Positions 34,452-43,682 of a DNA stretch of 64,000 bases are shown piece after piece. A program made the translations under genes and the position numbers. A model generated the notes under the pieces. The model had not been told where the DNA came from. It searched no databases and saw only the letters and a list, made by a program, of their open reading frames with translations. Where the stretch lies: NCBI RefSeq assembly GCF_004137355.1, contig NZ_SDVB01000253.1, forward strand, positions 558,001 through 622,000, in the 5' to 3' direction. The stretch comes from Ciceribacter ferrooxidans. GTDB lineage: Bacteria; Pseudomonadota; Alphaproteobacteria; Rhizobiales; Rhizobiaceae. The stretch's first letter is position 1; each line of letters begins with the position of its first letter.

Positions 34452-35186
34452 GTGCAATCGGGACTCTACGTTGCCCTGTCGTCGCAGGTCGCCCTCGAGC
34501 GGCGTCTCACGACCATTGCCGACAACATCGCCAACGTGAACACGGTCGGCTTTCGTGGCACAGAGGTCAAATTCGACGAAGTCCTCAGCCGGACCCACAA
34601 TGATCTCAACGCGAAGATCGCCTTCGTATCGCAGGGAAACGACTATCTCTCGACGCGCGCAGGAGAGTTGCAGCACACCGGCAACGAACTCGACTTCGCC
34701 ATCAAGGGTGACGCCTGGTTTGCGATCGACACGCCGGCAGGGCAGGTCCTGACACGCGACGGGCGATTTACCATCAAGGAGACGGGGGAACTCGTATCCC
34801 TGCGCGGCTATCCGGTGCTCGACGCCGGCGGCACCCCGATCCAGCTCAACCGCGCCGGCGGACCCCCAACAGTCGGCCAGGACGGGAAGATTTTGCAGGA
34901 CGGTCGCCAGGTCGCGGTCCTCGGCGTCTTCTCCGCCGATATCGCCAAGGGGTTCGTCCGCTACGAAAACAGCGGCATCACCACGGTCGACCAGCCGCAA
35001 CCCGTCATCGACAACAGCCAGATTTCCGTGGTGCAGGGCTACCTCGAAAATTCCAACGTCAACGGCATCAGCGAAATTACCCAGCTCATCCAGGTCAACC
35101 GTGCGTTCGAGAGCGTCAGCTCGCTGATGCGTGACAGCGAGAGCTCGCTGAACGATGCGATCAAGACGCTCGGCGGATCGAGCTGA
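34452..35186 (+). CDS. flgF: Flagellar proximal rod protein FlgF
   Basis: 244 residues from GTG 34452, adjacent to the previous stop. N-terminal rod motif LTTIADNIANVNTVGFRGTEVKF and C-terminal GYLENSNVNGISEITQLIQVNRAFESVSSLM are those of the FlgE/F/G family; the short length and absence of a hook D2 domain fit FlgF. It is part of the rod in the periplasm. Confidence 0.93.
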   Translation: MQSGLYVALSSQVALERRLTTIADNIANVNTVGFRGTEVKFDEVLSRTHNDLNAKIAFVSQGNDYLSTRAGELQHTGNELDFAIKGDAWFAIDTPAGQVLTRDGRFTIKETGELVSLRGYPVLDAGGTPIQLNRAGGPPTVGQDGKILQDGRQVAVLGVFSADIAKGFVRYENSGITTVDQPQPVIDNSQISVVQGYLENSNVNGISEITQLIQVNRAFESVSSLMRDSESSLNDAIKTLGGSS

Positions 35187-35198
35187 GGTCGCTGAGCC

Positions 35199-36599
35199 AT
35201 GTCTGATCCCGCCTCCGCCGAGTTCGCCCTTTCCGGCAAGCTGACCCAGCTCGCAGCGCTGGCCGTCCGCTACGCAGACCCCGCATTCTCCGTGACGCAC
35301 GGAGGCCGCGTCCGCACGATCGCAGCCGGCCATTACACGGTGGCGGGCCTTTCGCGGCACGTCAGGCTCGGCGAATTTGTCGCCCACCGTAGCCCGACGG
35401 GTATCCACCTCGGGGAAGTGGTGCGAGTGGAGCCCGATGTCGCCTATGTCTGCCCGATCGAGCCGGGCGAACCGATCGGCATCCATGATCTCGTCATTCG
35501 CAAGGGCGCCTTCCGGATTGCCCCCGATGATAGTTGGTGCGGCCGCACGATCAACGCGCTGGGCGAGCCGATCGACGGTCGCGGGCCGCTCGCCCCCGGC
35601 CTTCTGCGCCGTCCGGTCTCCAACAGCGCTCCGCCGTCCATGGCGCGTCGGCGGGTGGAGCAGGGCTTTCGCACCGGCGTGCGGGCGATCGACATCTTCT
35701 CGCCGTTGTGCTTCGGCCAGCGCCTCGGGATCTTCGCAGGCTCCGGCGTCGGCAAATCGACGCTGCTGTCGATGCTGGCGCGGGCCGACGCCTTCGACAA
35801 GGTCGTCATCGCACTCGTCGGCGAGCGTGGACGCGAAGTGCGCGAGTTTATCGAGGATACGCTCGGTCCGAACATGAAGAAGTCGGTCGCGGTCGTTGCC
35901 ACCAGCGACGAAAGCCCGATGCTGCGCAAGATGGCGCCGCTCGCCGCCATGACGATTGCCGAACACTTCCGCGACCGCGGTGAGAATGTCCTTTTCATCG
36001 TCGACAGCGTTACCCGCTTCGCCCATGCAATCCGCGAGGTGGCGATGGCCGCCGGCGAACCACCTGTGGCGCGCGGCTATCCCGCGTCGGTCTTCACCGA
36101 GCTGCCGCGCCTCCTTGAGCGGGCGGGCCCCGGCACCGAGGGGTCCGGGACGATTACCGCGATCATTTCGATCCTTGTTGACGGTGACAACCACAACGAC
36201 CCGATCGCCGACTCGACGCGCGGCATTCTCGACGGTCACGTCGTCCTCGATCGTTCGCTCGCCGAAGAGGGACGCTATCCGCCGATCAATCCGCTCTCCT
36301 CGATCTCGCGTCTTGCGCGCAAGGCCTGGAGCGAGGATCAGGAAAAGCTGGTCTCCCGCCTGAAGACGCTCATCCACCGGTTCGAGGAGACCCGTGACCT
36401 GCGCCTGATCGGGGGATATCGCGCAGGCAGCGATCCTGATCTCGACATGGCGATCAAGCAGGTACCGGTGATCTATGAGGTGCTGAAGCAGACCCCCGGA
36501 GATAAGCCGACGATCGACGCCTACGCCGATCTTGCCAATGCATTAAAGCAGGCCGCGACGCAGCCGTTGCCAGCCGCCGCCGGAAAACTGAGGGGATAG
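35199..36599 (+). CDS. fliI: Flagellum-specific ATPase FliI
   Basis: 466 residues related to the F1 beta subunit: Walker A AGSGVGKST (180-188), DVIFIV-type Walker B in NVLFIVDSVTRFAHA, GEPPVARGYPASVFTELPRLLERAG, and SLAEEGRYPPINPLSSISRL. It supplies energy for export with FliH. It lies 12 bases after flgF. The N-terminal domain is typical in length. Confidence 0.95.
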   Translation: MSDPASAEFALSGKLTQLAALAVRYADPAFSVTHGGRVRTIAAGHYTVAGLSRHVRLGEFVAHRSPTGIHLGEVVRVEPDVAYVCPIEPGEPIGIHDLVIRKGAFRIAPDDSWCGRTINALGEPIDGRGPLAPGLLRRPVSNSAPPSMARRRVEQGFRTGVRAIDIFSPLCFGQRLGIFAGSGVGKSTLLSMLARADAFDKVVIALVGERGREVREFIEDTLGPNMKKSVAVVATSDESPMLRKMAPLAAMTIAEHFRDRGENVLFIVDSVTRFAHAIREVAMAAGEPPVARGYPASVFTELPRLLERAGPGTEGSGTITAIISILVDGDNHNDPIADSTRGILDGHVVLDRSLAEEGRYPPINPLSSISRLARKAWSEDQEKLVSRLKTLIHRFEETRDLRLIGGYRAGSDPDLDMAIKQVPVIYEVLKQTPGDKPTIDAYADLANALKQAATQPLPAAAGKLRG

Positions 36600-36601
36600 C
36601 C

Positions 36602-37162
36602 GTGACCGAATTCGATACCGACGAACGGACGGAGCCGTTGAAGTCGCAGACCTCGCGGACCATGTCGACGACGGACCGTGTTCTCGCTGTCACGGGGGTC
36701 GCACTCGCCTGTGCGGCGGCGTTCTTCCCCTGGTATGTCTTCTTCAATGAAGAGAAATTCGGTATTCGCGTCGCGGAGATCGATCATACCCGTGATCTGC
36801 CGGAAACGCCCGGGCGCAACGTCTTCAGTGTCTCGCCGCTTGCGATGGTGGACAAGGACGATGGCGGACCGAAGGTCGCCTGGCCGAAGACCGATCCGCT
36901 GGTGACGGCGACGGTTTCCAAGATCGGCAAGGAAGACGCGGCTGGCAAGGAACTGAAAGAGCAGCAGCCGTTCCCCGGCAAGAGTGGTTTCCGCCTGCTG
37001 CATGTCGCCAACGGCCGGGCCCTGATCGAGGACAATTCCGGCATGTACATCGTGCGCGTCGGCTCGATTCTCCCCGACAACAGCCGTGTTGCGACGCTGG
37101 AACAACGCGACGGCAAGTGGGTGATCGTCAGCTCTACCGGTGCCGTCTACGAGCCGGATTGA
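36602..37162 (+). CDS. Unknown membrane-anchored flagellar-cluster protein
   Basis: 186 residues from GTG 36602, 2 bases after the fliI stop. A charged cytoplasmic N-terminus (about 25 residues), one membrane segment (about 28-48, LAVTGVALACAAAFFPWYVFF), then a periplasmic domain of about 135 residues with beta-rich segments (GFRLLHVANGRALIEDNSGMYIVRVGSILPDNSRVATLEQRDGKWVIV). The end looks like a small SH3/OB-like beta domain. Conserved in position in rhizobial fla clusters as I remember; no function known to me. It could be a basal-body accessory protein. Confidence 0.78.
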   Translation: MTEFDTDERTEPLKSQTSRTMSTTDRVLAVTGVALACAAAFFPWYVFFNEEKFGIRVAEIDHTRDLPETPGRNVFSVSPLAMVDKDDGGPKVAWPKTDPLVTATVSKIGKEDAAGKELKEQQPFPGKSGFRLLHVANGRALIEDNSGMYIVRVGSILPDNSRVATLEQRDGKWVIVSSTGAVYEPD

Positions 37163-37182
37163 CGTTCGTCTACCCGTAAGTC

Positions 37183-37203
37183 CCACGCAAGATTACGTGC
37201 GTA
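37183..37203 (+). promoter_or_regulatory. Shared flagellar promoter motif upstream of flgB
   Basis: CCACGCAAG (37183-37191), 9 bases, GTA (37201-37203), ending 33 bases before the flgB ATG. It matches the pattern found before fliF, flgE, flhA and the fliH-like gene, and would give flgB an internal promoter. Confidence 0.45.
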
Positions 37204-37236
37204 GGTTCACATCCAGAAAATGACGGAGTGAAGCCT

Positions 37237-37623
37237 ATGCAGCCTATCCAGTTGTTCGCTTTGGCCTCCAGGCAAGCCGAATGGCTTTCCATTCGCCAGG
37301 AGGTCGTGGCCAGCAACATTGCCAACGCCAACACCCCCGAGTACCGCTCCAGGGAGGTTACCCCTTTCAGTGCGGTGCTCGACGAGACGGTGCCGCGCTT
37401 GGCGAGGACTCATCCCGCCCATCTCGCTGCGAGCGCGTATGGCGACGACGTGGAAGTTCGTGAAGCTGACCTCAACGAGGAAATCGGCGTCCTCGAGTCC
37501 GGCAACAGTGTTGCGCTCGCGGACGAACTCAGCAAGGCAGGCGAAATCGGCCGCCAGCATCAGCTCAACACGGCTCTCGTCACGTCCTTTCATCGCATGA
37601 TGCTGATGACTGTTAAGAGGTAA
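37237..37623 (+). CDS. flgB: Flagellar basal body rod protein FlgB
   Basis: 128 residues from ATG 37237 (GGAG 8 bases upstream; GTG 37228 is in frame but overlaps that site). Rod signature ASRQAEWLSIRQEVVASNIANANTPEYRSREV and C-terminal helix LNTALVTSFHRMMLMTVKR. It is a rod subunit next to FliE. flgC starts 3 bases after its stop. Confidence 0.94.
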   Translation: MQPIQLFALASRQAEWLSIRQEVVASNIANANTPEYRSREVTPFSAVLDETVPRLARTHPAHLAASAYGDDVEVREADLNEEIGVLESGNSVALADELSKAGEIGRQHQLNTALVTSFHRMMLMTVKR

Positions 37624-37626
37624 GCC

Positions 37627-38046
37627 ATGGATCCGTTGTCAGCTGCCCTCAAGATCGCCGGCAGTGGACTGGAAGCCCAGTCCACCCGTCTGCGTGTCGT
37701 CTCCGAGAACATAGCCAACGCACGCTCGACCGGCGATACGCCCGGTGCGGAGCCCTATCGGCGCAAGACGGTCACTTTCGGGGCTGAGCTCGACAAGGTG
37801 AGCGGCGCCGATCTTGTGGCGGTGAAGAGGCTTGGCGAAGACGATTCGGATTTCATCGAGGAATTCGATCCGGGCAATCCTGCCGCAGACGAGCGCGGCT
37901 ACGTCAAGATGCCGAACGTCAACGTCCTGATCGAAATGGCCGACATGCGTGAGGCCAACCGCACCTACGAGGCGAACCTGCAGACGGTCAAGCAGACGCG
38001 CGACCTGATCTCCTCGACCATCAACCTCCTGAAAGCTTCGCAATGA
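37627..38046 (+). CDS. flgC: Flagellar basal body rod protein FlgC
   Basis: 139 residues with [28 protein letters not shown] near the start and [34 protein letters not shown] at the end, the FlgC pattern. Rod component in the periplasm. Overlaps fliE by 4 bases. Confidence 0.95.
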   Translation: MDPLSAALKIAGSGLEAQSTRLRVVSENIANARSTGDTPGAEPYRRKTVTFGAELDKVSGADLVAVKRLGEDDSDFIEEFDPGNPAADERGYVKMPNVNVLIEMADMREANRTYEANLQTVKQTRDLISSTINLLKASQ

Positions 38047-38384
38047 TTGAGAAGACTGAAGACGTAACTTCCCTTTCCCGTTCCTCTGGACTTGGTTTCT
38101 TTTCGGGCGAGTCCGTTAGCACGTCCACCGGACAGGCGGATGGTGTCACTCCTGGAGCCGCCACGGGACTGAGTTTTGCTGGTGTGCTGGGGAGCTTGGC
38201 GACCGATGCCGTCAATAACTTGAAGCAGGCGGAAGTGACTTCGTTCGAAGGCATCAAGGGCACGGCCAACACCCGTGAGGTCGTCGATGCCGTGCTGGCC
38301 GCGGAACAGTCGCTGCAGACGGCGATCGCCCTGCGCGACAAGATCGTCACGGCCTATCTCGAAATCACCAAGATGCAGATCTAG
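38043..38384 (+). CDS. fliE: Flagellar hook-basal body complex protein FliE
   Basis: 113 residues; C-terminal helices [37 protein letters not shown] are the FliE signature, and the N-terminal third is Ser/Gly-rich. It joins the MS ring/export gate to the rod. ATGA overlap with flgC; flgG follows after 18 bases. Confidence 0.93.
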   Translation: MIEKTEDVTSLSRSSGLGFFSGESVSTSTGQADGVTPGAATGLSFAGVLGSLATDAVNNLKQAEVTSFEGIKGTANTREVVDAVLAAEQSLQTAIALRDKIVTAYLEITKMQI

Positions 38385-38402
38385 CGGACCAAGGACGGAC
38401 AT

Positions 38403-39191
38403 ATGAGAGCGCTCGCCATCGCGGCCACCGGCATGGATGCACAGCAGACCAATCTTGAGGTCATCGCCAACAACATCGCCAACATCAACACGACCGGCTA
38501 CAAGCGCGCTCGGGCCGAGTTCGCCGACCTTCTGTATCAGACGGAGCGCACCCAGGGCGTAGCCAACCGCGCCAACCAGGCCATCGTGCCGGAAGGCGCA
38601 AATATCGGCCTCGGCGTGCAAACCGCTGCGGTTCGCAATATCCATACGCAGGGCGAGCTCGCGCAGACCTCGAACGAACTGGACGTAGCGCTGGTCGGTC
38701 GCGGCTGGTTCCAGATCGAGGCGCCCGATGGCACGATCCTCTACAGTCGTTCGGGAGCCTTCAATACCAATGCCGACGGCCAGCTGGTCACCATCGACGG
38801 TTATGCCGTCTCGCCGGCGATCACCGTTCCGGAAAACGCCAGCGAAGTGGTCATCAGCCGTACCGGCATGGTTTCCGCGCGCGTCGGCAACAGCAACGAC
38901 TTCACGGAGCTCGGGCAGCTCACGATTGCCAACTTCGTCAACGAAGCGGGCCTGAAGCCGCTCGGCGACAACCTTTTCGCGCAGACTGCGGCCTCCGGCG
39001 AGCCGATCGTCGGTGCGCCCGAAGATCCGGGCTTCGCCTACCTGAAACAGGGCTATCTCGAGTCCTCGAACGTCGATTCGGTCAGGGAGATCACCGACAT
39101 GATCTCCGCCCAGCGCGCCTATGAGATGAACTCGAAAGTCATCCAGACCGCAGACGAGATGGCCCAGATAGTCAGCAAGAACCTGAAGTAG
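38403..39191 (+). CDS. flgG: Flagellar distal rod protein FlgG
   Basis: 262 residues, the usual FlgG length, with [37 protein letters not shown] at the start and [37 protein letters not shown] at the end. It builds the distal rod that crosses the peptidoglycan. Confidence 0.96.
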   Translation: MRALAIAATGMDAQQTNLEVIANNIANINTTGYKRARAEFADLLYQTERTQGVANRANQAIVPEGANIGLGVQTAAVRNIHTQGELAQTSNELDVALVGRGWFQIEAPDGTILYSRSGAFNTNADGQLVTIDGYAVSPAITVPENASEVVISRTGMVSARVGNSNDFTELGQLTIANFVNEAGLKPLGDNLFAQTAASGEPIVGAPEDPGFAYLKQGYLESSNVDSVREITDMISAQRAYEMNSKVIQTADEMAQIVSKNLK

Positions 39192-39208
39192 GCGGGAGGC
39201 AGGCAAAC

Positions 39209-39694
39209 ATGAGGTTTCGCCGGATCACCAGATACGCACGAGCGATGGCGCAGTCGGTGCTTGTCGCGTCCTTCGTGCTCGGCCAGACTCCGCCGGCCGC
39301 GGCGAAGGACGGCTATGCGGTGGTACCGATGCAGACCATCTATCCCGGCGAGACGATCTCCGTTTCGCAGGTCGAGGAAGTGAAAGTCACGAATCCCAAC
39401 CTCGCCGGGGGGTATGCGAGTTCCGTCGACCAGGTGGTCGGCATGGTCACCAAGCGAACCCTCTTGCAGGGCCGGACGATCCCCTTGTCCGGGCTGCGCG
39501 AAGCCTATGCGATCAAGCGCGGCAGCAGTGTCCGCCTGACCTTCGCACTCGGCAACATGCTGATTTCGGCCTCTGGAACGCCACTGACGGATGCCGGCGT
39601 CGGCGATGTCATCAAGGTTCGCAACATTGATTCCGGTGCGATCGTCAGCGGCACGGTAATGGCGGATGGTACGGTACAGGTGATGGCGAAATGA
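39209..39694 (+). CDS. flgA: Flagellar P-ring assembly chaperone FlgA
   Basis: 161 residues: signal peptide (about 1-31, ending AAAKDG) and an SAF-type FlgA domain (AVVPMQTIYPGETISVSQVEEV, VTKRTLLQGRTIPLSGLREAYAIKRGSSVRLTF). Shorter than enteric FlgA because the N-terminal half is missing, as is usual in alphaproteobacteria. It helps FlgI assemble in the periplasm and overlaps flgI by 4 bases. Confidence 0.92.
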   Translation: MRFRRITRYARAMAQSVLVASFVLGQTPPAAAKDGYAVVPMQTIYPGETISVSQVEEVKVTNPNLAGGYASSVDQVVGMVTKRTLLQGRTIPLSGLREAYAIKRGSSVRLTFALGNMLISASGTPLTDAGVGDVIKVRNIDSGAIVSGTVMADGTVQVMAK

Positions 39695-40815
39695 ACTTGC
39701 TACGGAAAGGCGCGCTGGCCCTGCTCAGCTTGGTTCTCGGCTTGACTTGCGTCTCCGGCGCCGACGCGGCGACCGCCTCGCGGATAAAGGACATCGCCTC
39801 CCTGCAGTCGGGACGTGACAACCAGCTGATCGGCTACGGTCTCGTGGTCGGGCTGCAGGGGACCGGCGACAGCCTGCGGTCCTCGCCGTTCACCGAACAG
39901 TCGCTGAGGGCCATGCTGCAGAACCTCGGCATATCGACGCAGGGCGGCCAGTCGAACGCCAAGAACATTGCAGCGGTCATGGTAACGGCCACGCTTCCGC
40001 CCTTCGCGAGCCCCGGCAGCCGGATCGACGCGACCGTAAGCTCCCTCGGCGACGCGTCTTCGCTGCGGGGCGGCACGCTCGTAATGACTTCGCTTACCGG
40101 TGCCGACGGCCAGATCTACGCCGTCTCGCAAGGTTCGGTCATCGTGTCGGGTTTCAACGCGCAGGGGCAGGCTGCGAGCGTCACCGAAGGTGTCACGACG
40201 TCGGGCCGCGTGCCGAACGGCGCGATCATCGAGCGCGAGCTTCCGTCGAAGTTCAAGGATTCAGTCAATCTCGTCTTGCAACTGAGAAATCCTGACTTCA
40301 CCACGGCGATCCGGATTTCCGAGACGGTGAACGCCTATGCGGGATCGCGCTACGGCGGACCCATTGCTGAAGCGCGCGATTCCCAGGAAGTCGTCGTCCA
40401 GAAGCCGCGTCAGGCAGACCTCGCCCGGTTGATGGCAGAGATCGAAAATCTCGTCGTCGAAACGGATTCACCCGCCAAGGTCGTCATCAACGAACGCACC
40501 GGCACCATCGTGATCGGCGCCGAAGTCCGCGTCTCGAAGGTCGCCGTGAGCTACGGGACCCTTACTGTCCAGGTTACGGAAACCCCGCAGATCATACAGC
40601 CGCTGCCGTTCTCGCGTGGCCAGACGGCGGTGCAACCGCAGACGGATATCCTTGCCCAGAAGGACGGAGGCCCGATCGCCATCGTCGACGGTCCGGACCT
40701 GCGGACCCTCGTCAGCGGATTGAACAATATCGGCGTCAAGCCTGACGGCATCATCGCGATCCTTCAGGGGATCAAGTCGGCCGGCGCCCTTCAGGCGGAG
40801 CTCGTCCTGCAATGA
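39691..40815 (+). CDS. flgI: Flagellar P-ring protein FlgI
   Basis: 374 residues with a signal peptide (about 1-25, ending ADAA), then ASRIKDIASLQSGRDNQLIGYGLVVGLQGTGDS and the C-terminal LNNIGVKPDGIIAILQGIKSAGALQAELVLQ, all FlgI hallmarks. It forms the bushing ring in the periplasm. Overlaps motE by 4 bases. Confidence 0.97.
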   Translation: MNLLRKGALALLSLVLGLTCVSGADAATASRIKDIASLQSGRDNQLIGYGLVVGLQGTGDSLRSSPFTEQSLRAMLQNLGISTQGGQSNAKNIAAVMVTATLPPFASPGSRIDATVSSLGDASSLRGGTLVMTSLTGADGQIYAVSQGSVIVSGFNAQGQAASVTEGVTTSGRVPNGAIIERELPSKFKDSVNLVLQLRNPDFTTAIRISETVNAYAGSRYGGPIAEARDSQEVVVQKPRQADLARLMAEIENLVVETDSPAKVVINERTGTIVIGAEVRVSKVAVSYGTLTVQVTETPQIIQPLPFSRGQTAVQPQTDILAQKDGGPIAIVDGPDLRTLVSGLNNIGVKPDGIIAILQGIKSAGALQAELVLQ

Positions 40816-41357
40816 TGGAAAGCATCGATCGTAAGAACCGTTACTCGCTGACCGGAACTGTCGCATTGGCGGCCTTCCTGACCGTGGCGCCGCAAGGCGT
40901 CGTTCTTGCCGAGGATGTCGCCACACTCTCGCCGCCGGCCGGCGGCGCGACGCAGCAGGAAGTCCAGCAATTCTGCACCAGCATCGCCGACCCGGCGCGC
41001 GATCAGCGCTATCTGCTCCAGAAGCAGGAGCTCGAGAAGCTGCAGGCCGATGTCGACCGGCGGATCGGCATCCTCGAAGACCGCAAGGCAGAATACGAGG
41101 ACTGGCTGAAGCGCCGAAATGATTTCATGAAGCAGGCCGAGGTCAATCTCATCGAGATATACAAGAACATGAAGGCGGATGCGGCAGCTCCCCAGCTGGA
41201 AAAGATCGATCCTGTTCTGGCCGCCGCGATCGTGATGAAGCTGCCGGCGCGTCAGTCGAGCCAGATCCTCAGCGAGATGAACGCCGAGAAGGCTGCCATC
41301 GTTGCAGGGGTGATGTCGAGCGCCGCTGATCCTACCACCTCGAGGGACCCCTCATGA
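40812..41357 (+). CDS. motE: Motility protein MotE
   Basis: 181 residues with a signal peptide (about 15-33, ending VLAED), a coiled-coil stretch (about 60-110, LQKQELEKLQADVDRRIGILEDRKAEYEDWLKRRNDF) and a C-terminal MgtE_N-like helical part (LEKIDPVLAAAIVMKLPARQSSQILSEMNAEKAA). In Sinorhizobium MotE is a periplasmic chaperone needed for MotC folding and stability. It sits between flgI and flgH, overlapping both by 4 bases. Confidence 0.9.
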   Translation: MMESIDRKNRYSLTGTVALAAFLTVAPQGVVLAEDVATLSPPAGGATQQEVQQFCTSIADPARDQRYLLQKQELEKLQADVDRRIGILEDRKAEYEDWLKRRNDFMKQAEVNLIEIYKNMKADAAAPQLEKIDPVLAAAIVMKLPARQSSQILSEMNAEKAAIVAGVMSSAADPTTSRDPS

Positions 41358-42067
41358 CGAAGCGTTTTTCGGCCGTTCTGGCTGTTTTGTTCCTGGCCGG
41401 TTGCCAGAGCCAGACGTTGAAAGAGATCGGCAACGCGCCGTCGATGAGCCCGATCGGCAGTGGCCTGCGCTACAGCCAGACGCCGCAGATGGCGCTCTAT
41501 CCGAAGCAGCCACGCCAGATGGCGAGCGGCTATTCGCTCTGGAGCGACTCCCAGGCGGCACTCTTCAAGGATTCGCGCGCGATCAACGTCGGCGACATCC
41601 TGACGGTGAACATCCAGATCAACGACAAGGCCTCGTTCAACAACGAAACGGACCGTAGCCGTACCAATTCGAGCGGCATGAAGTGGTCGACCCAGGCTGA
41701 CCTCTTCGGCTGGACGCCGCCGGTCACGACCGGCGATCTGTCGTCCGGTTCCGATACCAGCACGGCCGGCAAGGGCTCGACGGAACGGTCGGAGAAGCTG
41801 ACGCTCCTCGTTGCCGCCGTCGTCACCGGGATCCTCGAAAACGGAAACCTGTTGATCAGCGGCTCGCAGGAGGTGCGCGTCAACCACGAGATCCGTATCC
41901 TCAACGTCGCCGGTATCGTCCGGCCGCAGGATGTCGATGCGGACAACACCATTTCCTACGACCGCATCGCCGAAGCCCGGATCTCCTATGGCGGGCGTGG
42001 CCGCCTGACCGAGGTACAGCAGCCGCCGGTCGGCCAGCAGGTCGTCGATCTGTTCTCGCCGATCTGA
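41354..42067 (+). CDS. flgH: Flagellar L-ring protein FlgH
   Basis: 237 residues with lipoprotein signal and lipobox LAGC (Cys17), then SLWSDSQAALFKDSRAINVGDILTVNI and the C-terminal GNLLISGSQEVRVNHEIRILNVAGIVRPQDV...ARISYGGRGRL. It forms the outer membrane ring around the rod. Confidence 0.97.
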   Translation: MTKRFSAVLAVLFLAGCQSQTLKEIGNAPSMSPIGSGLRYSQTPQMALYPKQPRQMASGYSLWSDSQAALFKDSRAINVGDILTVNIQINDKASFNNETDRSRTNSSGMKWSTQADLFGWTPPVTTGDLSSGSDTSTAGKGSTERSEKLTLLVAAVVTGILENGNLLISGSQEVRVNHEIRILNVAGIVRPQDVDADNTISYDRIAEARISYGGRGRLTEVQQPPVGQQVVDLFSPI

Positions 42068-42105
42068 GGTCGGCGAGGCAGCGAACTGGAGCGGACGCGG
42101 GGACA

Positions 42106-42618
42106 ATGGAAGAAGCGGAAGAAACCGAAGCGAAGAAGAAGTCGCCGCTCATGCTGATGCTTGCCGCGGTCGCGGCACTGACGGTTGTCGGCGGCGGCGG
42201 CGGCTGGCTGGTCGGCACCATGATCGCTCCCAACATCAAGGCCGCGCAGGAGGCTGAGGCGGGGACGGAGGAGGCGAAGGCGGACGCCCACGGAGGCAAG
42301 GCCGAGGAGGGCCTCGCCCGCATCGCGACCGAGGCGAACGGAGTCGTCCAACTCGAGCCGATCACCACCAACCTCGCCTATCCCTCCGAGAGCTGGATCC
42401 GCCTCGAAGTCGCGCTGATGTTCAAGGGAACGCCCGACGCGGCGCTCGCCGAACAGATCCATCAGGACATCCTCGCCTATGTGCGCACGGTCTCGCTGCA
42501 GCAGGTGGAAGGCCCTCGGGGTTTTCAGTATCTGCGGGATGACATCGCGGAGCGTGTTGACCTTCGCTCGGAAGGGCGGGTATCGAAAGTGATGTTCAGG
42601 ACCTTTGTGATCGAATGA
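42106..42618 (+). CDS. fliL: Flagellar basal body protein FliL
   Basis: 170 residues: short cytoplasmic start, one membrane segment (about 14-37), an acidic Ala/Glu linker (AAQEAEAGTEEAKADAHGGKAEE) and a periplasmic SPFH-like domain ending KVMFRTFVIE. FliL rings surround the stators and raise torque. Overlaps fliP by 4 bases. Confidence 0.93.
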   Translation: MEEAEETEAKKKSPLMLMLAAVAALTVVGGGGGWLVGTMIAPNIKAAQEAEAGTEEAKADAHGGKAEEGLARIATEANGVVQLEPITTNLAYPSESWIRLEVALMFKGTPDAALAEQIHQDILAYVRTVSLQQVEGPRGFQYLRDDIAERVDLRSEGRVSKVMFRTFVIE

Positions 42619-43352
42619 TTCGATTCGTCTTCTTGCTTGCCGTCATGATGACGGTGCCGGAACTTGCGCACGCCCAGCAGTTTCCGACCAACCTGCTGAA
42701 CGCGCCGATCGATGGGTCGGTCGCGGCGTGGATCATCCGCACCTTCGGACTGCTGACGGTCCTTTCCGTCGCCCCCGGCATCCTGATCATGGTCACGAGC
42801 TTCCCCCGCTTCGTGATCGCCTTCTCGATCCTGCGCTCCGGAATGGGGCTCGCGACGACCCCCTCCAACATGATCCTGACGAGCATGGCGCTGTTCATGA
42901 CCTTCTACGTCATGGCGCCGACGATGGATCGCTCGTGGCGCGATGGGGTCCAGCCGCTGCTCGACAACCAGGTGACCGAGGCTGAAGCCGTCCAGCGCAT
43001 CGCCGAACCGTTCCGCACATTTATGGCCGCGAACACGCGCGACAAGGACCTGAAGCTCTTCGTCGACATCGCCAACGAACGGGGTCAGACGGCGATCACC
43101 GGCGACAAGGTCGATTACCGCGTCCTCGTACCCGCCTTCATGCTGTCGGAGATCCGTCGCGGCTTCGAGATTGGTTTCCTGATCGTGCTGCCGTTCCTCG
43201 TCATCGACATGATCGTTGCCACCATCACGATGGCGATGGGCATGATGATGCTGCCGCCGACCTCGATTTCGTTGCCGTTCAAGATTCTCTTCTTCGTTCT
43301 GATCGACGGCTGGAATCTCCTGGTGGGCAGTCTCGTCAGGTCGTTTTCCTAG
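42615..43352 (+). CDS. fliP: Flagellar export gate protein FliP
   Basis: 245 residues: signal peptide (about 1-20, ending AHAQ) and four membrane segments with SVAPGILIMVTSFPRFVIAFSILRSGMGL and the C-terminal LPFKILFFVLIDGWNLLVGSLVRSF. It is the main subunit of the export gate with FliQ and FliR. Last gene of the flgF-fliP block before the flagellin genes. Confidence 0.97.
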   Translation: MIRFVFLLAVMMTVPELAHAQQFPTNLLNAPIDGSVAAWIIRTFGLLTVLSVAPGILIMVTSFPRFVIAFSILRSGMGLATTPSNMILTSMALFMTFYVMAPTMDRSWRDGVQPLLDNQVTEAEAVQRIAEPFRTFMAANTRDKDLKLFVDIANERGQTAITGDKVDYRVLVPAFMLSEIRRGFEIGFLIVLPFLVIDMIVATITMAMGMMMLPPTSISLPFKILFFVLIDGWNLLVGSLVRSFS

Positions 43353-43620
43353 CTGTTTTTCCTGTCGTTCCGGCATTCTGGTGTCGGACTTGTGCAGGGC
43401 CGAGGTTAACGAACCCGGCCGCCGCCATGGCGATTTTTCAAGAAATAACATATATTTTACAAATGCTTGTGCGAAATATGCCGCCAAGTGTGGGAAAAGT
43501 GCCCTATAACGATTTCTTAACCAGTCGGGTTCAGGCGACGTTAAAATCCGTGCTGTTTGATGCTGCTCCAGAGACGGATTAATTCAAACGAAAATTAATT
43601 GACATGACGTCGTCCGCCTC
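43353..43620. other. fliP-flaA intergenic region (upstream part)
   Basis: AT-rich for this window, especially 43436-43470 and 43570-43602. It must hold the flaA promoter, but no standard -35/-10 pair is clear; TTGACA occurs at about 43599 without a matching -10. TGCACAAG/CGCACAAG-like octamers appear only on the minus strand. No hairpin with a T run follows fliP. Confidence 0.5.
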
Positions 43621-43682
43621 TGCCGGTAGGTAATCCGGCATGTCCCTCCAATGTATTTAGTTTCCAAGGGGACACCTGTATG
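43621..43682 (+). promoter_or_regulatory. flaA leader with two stem-loops covering the ribosome site
   Basis: TGCCGG (43621-43626) pairs with CCGGCA (43635-43640); immediately after, TGTCCC (43641-43646) can pair perfectly with GGGACA (43669-43674), which overlaps the AAGGGG ribosome site 8 bases before the ATG. The same layout occurs before the other three flagellins. Confidence 0.65.

Noticed and set aside
34386-36377. Minus-strand open frame of 663 codons over flgF and fliI
   Set aside because: Shadow of two well-supported plus-strand genes.
43466-43473. CGCACAAG octamer on the minus strand upstream of flaA
   Set aside because: It points away from flaA and lacks the spaced YTA partner; likely chance. 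The same holds for the copy at 47983-47990.
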